64,000 bases of DNA, from assembly GCA_028641055.1 (NCBI GenBank), contig CM054062.1, positions 8,410,047-8,474,046 of the forward strand. The letters run 5' to 3'. Below are positions 58,363-64,000 of the stretch, piece after piece. The notes below the pieces were generated by a model. That model saw only the letters and a list, made by a program, of their open reading frames with translations. It ran no database searches and had not been told where the DNA came from. Source of the stretch: Alopecurus myosuroides. Lineage: Eukaryota > Streptophyta > Magnoliopsida > Poales > Poaceae. A program made the position numbers and the translations under genes. Each line of letters begins with the position of its first letter. Within the stretch, counting starts at the first letter, position 1.

Positions 58363-60223
58363 TTCTCCTTAGCCACTACCCAGTCCCCGAGATTTGGGCC
58401 GAGTAGACGGACACTTAACCGAGTTGCTGTCTTCTCGGGCCAAATCTTCCCAAAATTTTCTAACTCCTTTTCTTCTTCTTCACAGAATAGCCTCTTGAAG
58501 AGGACTAACCTGTTCCGGCGGCTGCTCTGGAATCACAGCATCGCCAAGAAGCGTATTGCGGCTCTTGAAGCCGAACGCAAGGATGATGCTGCACTGGAGC
58601 GCGCCCTCCAAATCTCTGCGATTGAAGGTAAGCTTGTAGCTATTCGGTTTGCGCGTTTTGTGTTTACGACTGTTTTTTTTTTTGCTCTAACTCTGTTTTA
58701 CTCTGCAGGCAAATTCAAAGAACTGCAGGAGCAGCACGAGCACTGCCATGTCTCCGCTTCCTCTGCCGAGAGCAAAATCAAGCAGTTGGAAGGTGAGCTG
58801 CCAGCTTGTTGGTCCTTGCATCTTCCTTTACTTGGTTTCTCTGCTAACTTTGCTTTTATCTCTGCAGAAGAATATAAGAAATTCTGGGAGGAGCATCTCC
58901 ACTGCTTGATGCCTGCCGAGGTGCAGCAGCAGCTGGCCACCCGAGATGCAGAGCTCAAGAAGGAACGCGACGCTGAGCGCGCCGAGTTCGAGGCGATGCA
59001 GGTGAAGCTGAAAACAGCTCTCGAGGGTGCCCTGGAGACCGAGACCTCAGCCAAAGCCACCAAGAAGGCGGTCGAGGCAGAGATCGAGGTGCTGAAGAAG
59101 CACAACGTGCAGCTCGCGCAGCAGGTTACCAACGCGCGCATCATCGAAGACAGGCATCTTGCTGACGAGGAGGATTGGAAGATCAAGCTGGATGCGCTGC
59201 TTGTTGATCTTAGAAGTAAGTTTCCTCTTCCCGGCACTTATCTGTTTCTCTTCTTTGCTACTTGGCTTGCTTTTCCTCCCACTCTTTCCTCTTGGTTTTA
59301 TCTCTTCTCTGCCTCCCTATCTAACTTTTATTGGTTTCTCTCTAGATGTCTTCCTTGATCTTCGCGCCGCGAGCTCGCCTGCTCTGGCAAAGGCACAACA
59401 ACTCCGAGCTAATTCCGGGCTGCCCGTCGACACCAAGTCAAGCGTCAACGACAACCTCCTGAACATCAAGACTCAGCTTCGCCAACTCAAGGGCCTGGGC
59501 ACCACCATGGTGTCCACTGCTTACAAGCTCCACGACCTGTTCTGGCCTGATGAGGTTGCGCCGAACAGATTCAGCGCGCTTGCCGAGAAGCTGGACGGCG
59601 TGAAGGCCGAGTTGAAGAAATGGCGCGGCTCGGCAGCTCGGGTAGGAGCAGACGAACTTCTTCACTTCATCACGAGCTGGTATGAGAACCTCGATCTCTC
59701 CAGGATCATTGAAATGCGCCAAGACTCTAAGTGGAGCAAGGACCCCGAGTGCATCGCTCGCCGGAAGGCGGCAGCCTACGAGGTAGCCTCCTACGCGGAC
59801 ACCGCCACCTTCATCGAGGGCCTCCCCGAGCCAGACACGGAACCTGAGGGCGAGGACGACGATGACGACGAGGACACCGAGTCAGATGACTTGAGTTTCT
59901 TCGAGGATGGTGCCGCGAAGGGAGCTGGCGAGAAGGGAAAGGGCAAGGCCAAGGTCGATGACGAAGTCGAGAAGCCGGAAACCCATGTCGAGGAGCCCAC
60001 CATCACCATCGAGATGGTGATCCAACAGGCGGCTCCCGAGTTGGGCGCAACCAGCAGCAGCTTCCAGGCTACCGCATCGACCTCGGCCACGGATCTTATT
60101 TCCATCGCCACGGCAACCTCAGAGCAAGCCGCCAACGCCAACCTGGAAACGGATGCCGAGAGCGCCGATGCCAAGAAGAGTGACGCGGATAACACTGCCA
60201 CTGTCGACACTGCTGCCGCCTGA

Positions 60224-60852
60224 AACACTTATCTTAACCTTTTATCAGATCCCCGGGATGCCGGGTGCACATGTATCAAACCTCTAAGTATTTCGTTGCT
60301 ACTCAATTTTATTTCTGTTGAAGTTTTTAGCAACTCTGGCTCAATGTCGGGTTGCGTTAATATGCAAGTCCCCGAGTTGCATTTTTTATCCGCTCTTCCT
60401 TTTTATCTCAGCTCTTACCTGCAACTTGTTGCTTTGTTGGTAGTCGAGTCACAAGAGTTCAAAGTAGGAGTTTCAAATACTTAGCCACTTAGAAAAAATT
60501 CATAGTAACGCTGCCCACCACTTAGCCGGAAAGAAAAAACTGTAAAAAACACTCTACTCGGTTGCCACACGCTTCCTTTCCTTTGCAATTTTTCATGTGT
60601 TCATTGACTCTTTGGCTTGTTCTCTGGCTTGCCATGAAGCCGGGTTGCGGACAGCAGCAGAGTCGCAGAGTGTCCGGTGAGTTTAAACACACTATTTTGT
60701 ATGCTTTTGAAGTTCTAAGTGGTTCAACCGAATAGACAAAGCAAAACAGAGTAAAACACAAGGAACAATTTTGACGAGGGCAGTCCCCGAGTTCAATTTC
60801 AGATTGCCGAATAGGATTTCAACTCGGATAAGGAGATACATACATAGTTTGC
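60224..60852. other. Spacer between convergent Tat2 accessory gene and pol
   Basis: About 630 bp with no gene. It contains GTCCCCGAG motifs (60368, 60783), the inverse of the polypurine-tract-like CTCGGGGAC that recurs through Tat2. Confidence 0.5.
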
Positions 60853-61744
60853 TCATGAGTGAAAACGTCGAAGTAGAGCTACATTCCAAGGGCGCTTGGT
60901 TTCCTCTCCAGCTCTATCCGGCCTGTTCTTCTGTGGTGGCTGTGCGTCGATAAGATAATATGCATCATTGTGCAATGCCTTGCTCACAATGAATGGCCCT
61001 TCCCACGGAGGAGAAAGCTTGTGCATCCCAGCTGTGCGCTGCACCAGCCTAAGCACCATGTCTCCTTCTCGGAAAACCCTTGGGTTCACTTTCCGGCTAT
61101 GATAACGCCTCAAGTTTTGCTGGTAAACAGCTGAACGTGACAGAGTTAGCTCTCTTGCTTCTTCTAGCAGGTCAACGTCATTTTCTCGAGCTTCTCTAGC
61201 CTCAGCCTCAATGTAGAGCGTTACACCGGGCGAGTCATGCTCTAGGTCAGTGGGCAGCACGGCCTCAGCTCCATAAACCAGGAAGAATGGCGTGTAGCCG
61301 GTTGACCGGTTAGGGGTAGTCCATAGACTCCACAACACCGCTGGCAACTCGTCTAGCCAACACCCAGGTGTTTTCAGCAGCGGCTCAATCAGCCTTGGCT
61401 TTATGCCTGATAACACCATGCCATTTGCTCTTTCCATTTGCCCATTGGAGGCGGGATGCGCAACAGATGCAACATCTAGCCGAATATGCTTATCTCTGCA
61501 GAACCTTGCGAACACACCCTCAGCAAAGGTTGTGCCATTGTCAGTGATAATGCTGTGCGGGTAGCCATACCCTCAGGATCACATCCTTCAAGAAACTCAC
61601 AGCAGTGACTCCATCACACTTCCGAATAGGCTTTACCTCAATCCACTTGGTGAACTTGTCCACCATGACCAAGATGTGAGTCATGTTGCCTCTGGCCGGC
61701 TGGACGGACCCACCATGTCCAAGCACAAGACAGCAAATGGCCAA
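60853..61744 (-). pseudogene. Tat2 integrase core and C-terminus, two compensating frameshifts
   Basis: Minus strand. Near 61690-61700 the pol frame (ending CLDMVGPSSRPEAT) gives way to another frame carrying GNMTHILVMVDKFTKWIEVK and VTAVSFLKDVILRV. Near 61560 it returns to the original frame with ITDNGTTFAEGVFARFC (second Asp), SNGQMERANGMV (Glu) and LDELPAVLWSLWTTPNRSTG. The C-terminal part (LSPPWEGPFIVSKAL, KRPWNVALLRRFHS) ends at 60853. The two indels restore the frame, so all domains can be followed. No chromodomain, as usual in Tat. Confidence 0.87.
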
Positions 61745-64000
61745 GTAATGGGAATGGTCTTCAACTCGGAAGCTAGCATATGAATCTTACTTGCGAATCT
61801 TTGGCAGCCATTGCACTTTCTCACAATATCTTCAACTTGCTTCAAGGCAGTGAGCCAAAAGAAGCCATGCCGAAAAGCCTTGTTGACCAAAGCTCGAGAA
61901 GAGGCGTGATGTCCGCATTCTCCTTGGTGTATCTCCACCAAGATTTCCTCTCCTTCCTCTGGCTCTACACAGCGCTGCAACACACCAGTTGGACTTCTTC
62001 TATGCAGCACATCTCTGAAGATTGTATAGCCCTTGGATCTCCTCTTAATTTGCCTCGAGGTAACCTCATCATTTGGCAAGGTGCCGTCCTTTAGAAAGGA
62101 TAATATGGGCAGAGCCCAACTCGGTGTTCCCCGGATGGGAAACACTGGTTCGTCCACTTCCATTGGATCAGCCACCACTTCTTCTTCTTCTTCTTCTTCT
62201 GGGGCGGGGACGAGTCCCCGAGATCTCGTGCACGCAGCAAGAACTCCCTCAATGAATGCGACAGTCCCCGAGTTGGGAGAGGCAGTCCCCGAGTAAGGAG
62301 GGACAGTCCCCGGGATGCAGGCGCCAGTCCCCGGGATGGAGACGACAGTCCCCGGGTTCTCTTTTGCAACCTCCCAGTCAATCTCCATTGGAACAGCTTC
62401 CTCACCAGGCAGAGAGGGAACGAATATAGACTCCGAGTTGGGGGATGGCTTGATGGATGGCTTTCTCAAATGCTCCAAGGCAACCCCAGGCGGGATGTAT
62501 TGCCGAGAAGACCCCAACTTGGATAGCTCATCTGCTGCCTCGTTCTCTGCTCGGTGGATGTGCTTGAACTCGCACCCTTCAAAGAATCCAGTCATGGTTT
62601 GCACCAAGAACCGATATGAAGCCATGTTGGCATCCAGAGCATCCCAAGTGCCTGAAACTTGCTGCACAACCAGATCCGAGTCGCCATAGCATATGATGCG
62701 CTGCATGCCAACCTCCTTGGCCACCTTCAAGCCGTGTACCACGGCCTCGTACTCTGCTACATTGTTGGATGCCTTGAAGTGAATTTGCAGCACACACTTG
62801 AGTTGATCACGCTTGGGTGACGTGAGCACCACGCAAGCACCCAAGCCTTCCTTCACCTTGGAGCCATCAAAGTGCATCTTCCAGTAATTGGCTACCGGAG
62901 TAGGAGGCTCATACTGCACCTCAGCCCAATCCACCAGAAAATCTGCTAGGATCTGAGACTTGATGGCTTCTCTTCTCGCATACGCAGGGGCGTACGCGGC
63001 TAGCTCAATTGCCCACTTGGCTACTCTGCCACTTGCCTACTTTTTGCCCATGATGTCCGAGATGGGAGCAGAACTCACTATAGTGATGGGATGCTCTTGG
63101 AAATAGTGCTTCAGCTTCTTAGCGCCCAGGTACACGCCGTAAGTCATTTTCTGGTAGTGTGGGTAGTTTTGCTTGGAACTGGACAATACCTCACTGAGAT
63201 AATACACTGGCCGCTGCACAGTCTTGCCTTCCTCATCTCTCTCCACCACAATCACCACACTGACCACTCGGTTAGTCGCAGCAATGTACAACAGCATTGG
63301 TTCTTTGGGTAGCGGACTAGCCAAGATGGGAGCGCTACCCAACATGGCTTTCAGCTCCTTGAATGCCACATCAGCTTGCGGTGTCCAGACGAACTTGTCG
63401 CTCTTCTTCATCAACTGATACAGTGGCAAGGCCTTCTCGCCCATTCTGCCCAGGAAGCGTCTCAGAGAAGCCAAGCAACCAGTGAACTTTTGCACATCCT
63501 TCAGGGATCTCGGCAAAGACATGCTCTCAATAGCTTTTATCTTTGAAGGATTGGCCTCAATGCCCCGACTGGACACCAAGAAGCCGAGTAGCTTGCCAGC
63601 CGGGACGCCAAAGGTGCATTTAGTCGGATTCAACTTCATCTTGTACTTGCGCAAGTTGGCAAATGTTTCTTCAATGTCACTAACCAGAGTATGTGTTTTA
63701 TTCGTTTTGATGACAATGTCATCTACGTACACCTGCACATTTTTGCCAATTTGATCATGCAAGCATTTCTGCACGCATCTCTGATAGGTAGCCCCAGCAT
63801 TCCGCAACCCAAAGCACATGACACGATAGCAATAAGCCCCGTACGGGGTGATAAAAGCAGTCTATATTTGATCAGCAGGGTTGAGAGCTATATGATGAAA
63901 ACCAGAGTAGGCATCTATGAAAGACAAAAGCTCACAACCAGCAGTGGAATCGATCACCTGATCTATGCGGGGTAACGGAAAGGGATCCTTGGGGCAGGCC
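61745..64000 (-). pseudogene. Tat2 RT, RNase H, second RNase H and integrase N-terminus (partial)
   Basis: Minus strand, one frame from the window edge down to 61681. RT begins outside the window: CPKDPFPLPRIDQVIDSTAG, LSFIDAYSGFHHIALNPADQ, RNAGATYQRCVQKC, NVQVYVDDIVIKT, KLNPTKCTFGVPAGKLLGFL. Stops: TAG at 63862-63864 and 63037-63039. RNase H: VYYLSEVLSSSKQNYPHYQK. Second RNase H: HFDGSKVKEGLGA, NVAEYEAVVHGLKVA, CYGDSDLVVQQV, ENEAADELSKLG, active site complete. A linker of about 130 residues with Pro-Gly-Thr repeats and a Glu run follows, then the integrase finger ECGHHASSRALVNKAFRHGF and VRKCNGCQRFA. The two stops may be the only lesions in this stretch. Confidence 0.9.
62258..62358 (-). repeat. 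Translated CAGTCCCCGRG repeat array in the Tat2 pol linker
   Basis: Five units about 22 bp apart (near 62260, 62283, 62303, 62325, 62346), read on the minus strand as repeated (I/Y/N)-(P/S)-G-T. The motif (CTCGGGGACTG on the coding strand) also occurs singly at about 58379, 60368, 60781 and 62213. Confidence 0.8.

Larger units (their letters stand above)
40497..60223 (+). pseudogene. Tat2 antisense accessory gene, eight exons, Transposase_28-like
   Basis: Exons: 40497-41417, 41761-41890, 42029-42212, 42321-43632, 58486-58627, 58709-58792, 58868-59215, 59346-60223. Each intron has GT...AG borders and the phases match at all seven joins; the coding length totals 3999 bases. Exon 1 resembles the plant 'putative gypsy type transposon' domain (Pfam Transposase_28): FVVFLAHFKRGFGLPISDFF, NAMVMLAFHAVVCEAFLGVY, KMCYMGGPRDCTRTTTFE. 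Exons 2-4 are acidic, then basic and low-complexity (KRKSVIDIEKLIDLSEDEDE). Exons 5-7 form coiled coils. Exon 8 is helical with an acidic Ala-rich end. Two in-frame stops lie in exon 1 (TAG 41097-41099, TGA near 41330), otherwise it is open. Intron 4 holds the complete Tekay element. Role unknown; antisense accessory genes are known in Tat elements. Confidence 0.75.
40136..64000 (-). mobile_element. Tat2: Ty3/gypsy Tat-lineage element, minus strand, right end outside
   Basis: pol reads leftwards from the window edge (RT, RNase H, second RNase H, integrase; 64000 to 60853). The accessory gene reads the opposite way (40497-60223), ending about 630 bp from the end of pol. The complete Tekay element at 43695-58362 is nested inside. 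Fewer stops than in Tat1 indicate a younger insertion. The 3' LTR, expected left of 40497, is missing. Confidence 0.75.

Noticed and set aside
1..64000. CRISPR arrays, rRNA genes, bacterial-type operons
   Set aside because: None seen; the window is plant nuclear repeat DNA.

Overview
The window looks like a heterochromatic, retrotransposon-packed stretch of a large grass genome. A Pooideae grass, probably Triticeae or a close relative, is most likely. The evidence is an Angela/BARE-type Ty1/copia LTR (plus-strand end ...CATATTCCCTTCA), Ty3/gypsy elements of the Tat and Tekay/chromovirus lineages with 4.2-4.4 kb LTRs, a plant PIF/Harbinger transposase and Helitron-like ends. The species cannot be fixed from sequence alone, and I see no clearly intact host gene.

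Layout, left to right. (1) 1-3430: low-copy sequence with five consecutive exon-like pieces in one reading frame and a stop in the fourth; probably a decayed host gene. (2) 3430-5480: a Harbinger element with its transposase on the minus strand, broken by one in-frame stop. (3) 5481-7385: non-coding sequence with two Helitron-like 3' ends. (4) 7386-10742: 5' LTR, primer site and decayed gag of a Ty1/copia element (SIRE/Maximus-like), cut off at 10742. (5) 10743-11767: a minus-strand Tat remnant (Tat-X: LTR, polypurine tract, TATA-containing flank). (6) 11768-40135: a decayed plus-strand Tat element (Tat1: LTR, gag, protease, RT, two RNase H domains, integrase, then antisense accessory exons). 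Three elements are nested in it: an 8.4 kb copia element in the RT active-site codons (15971-24363, TSD GACGA), a solo LTR (29622-30500, TSD GGACT), and an internally deleted Tekay derivative with two nearly identical 4.19 kb LTRs (30695-39954, TSD GCGGT). (7) 40136-64000: a second Tat element on the minus strand (Tat2). Its pol runs off the right edge. Its antisense accessory gene lies on the plus strand in eight exons (40497-60223). A complete 14.7 kb Tekay element (43695-58362, TSD TTCTC) sits in intron 4.

How the parts relate. The two Tekay elements are one family: the large copy encodes an accessory ORF, gag and a chromodomain-ending pol (one stop codon inside integrase), and the small copy lost nearly all coding capacity but kept LTRs, primer site and polypurine tract, as expected of a partner mobilised in trans. 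In each Tat element pol and the spliced accessory gene converge tail to tail. The accessory genes of Tat1 and Tat2 point away from each other across about 360 bp, and no 3' LTR of either element lies between them, so this is a rearrangement junction. The most unusual signals are the long Tekay LTRs, which carry paired tRNA-like A/B boxes, telo-box repeats and a phase-consistent pair of acidic exons; the ORF upstream of Tekay gag; and the eight-exon antisense gene of Tat2.
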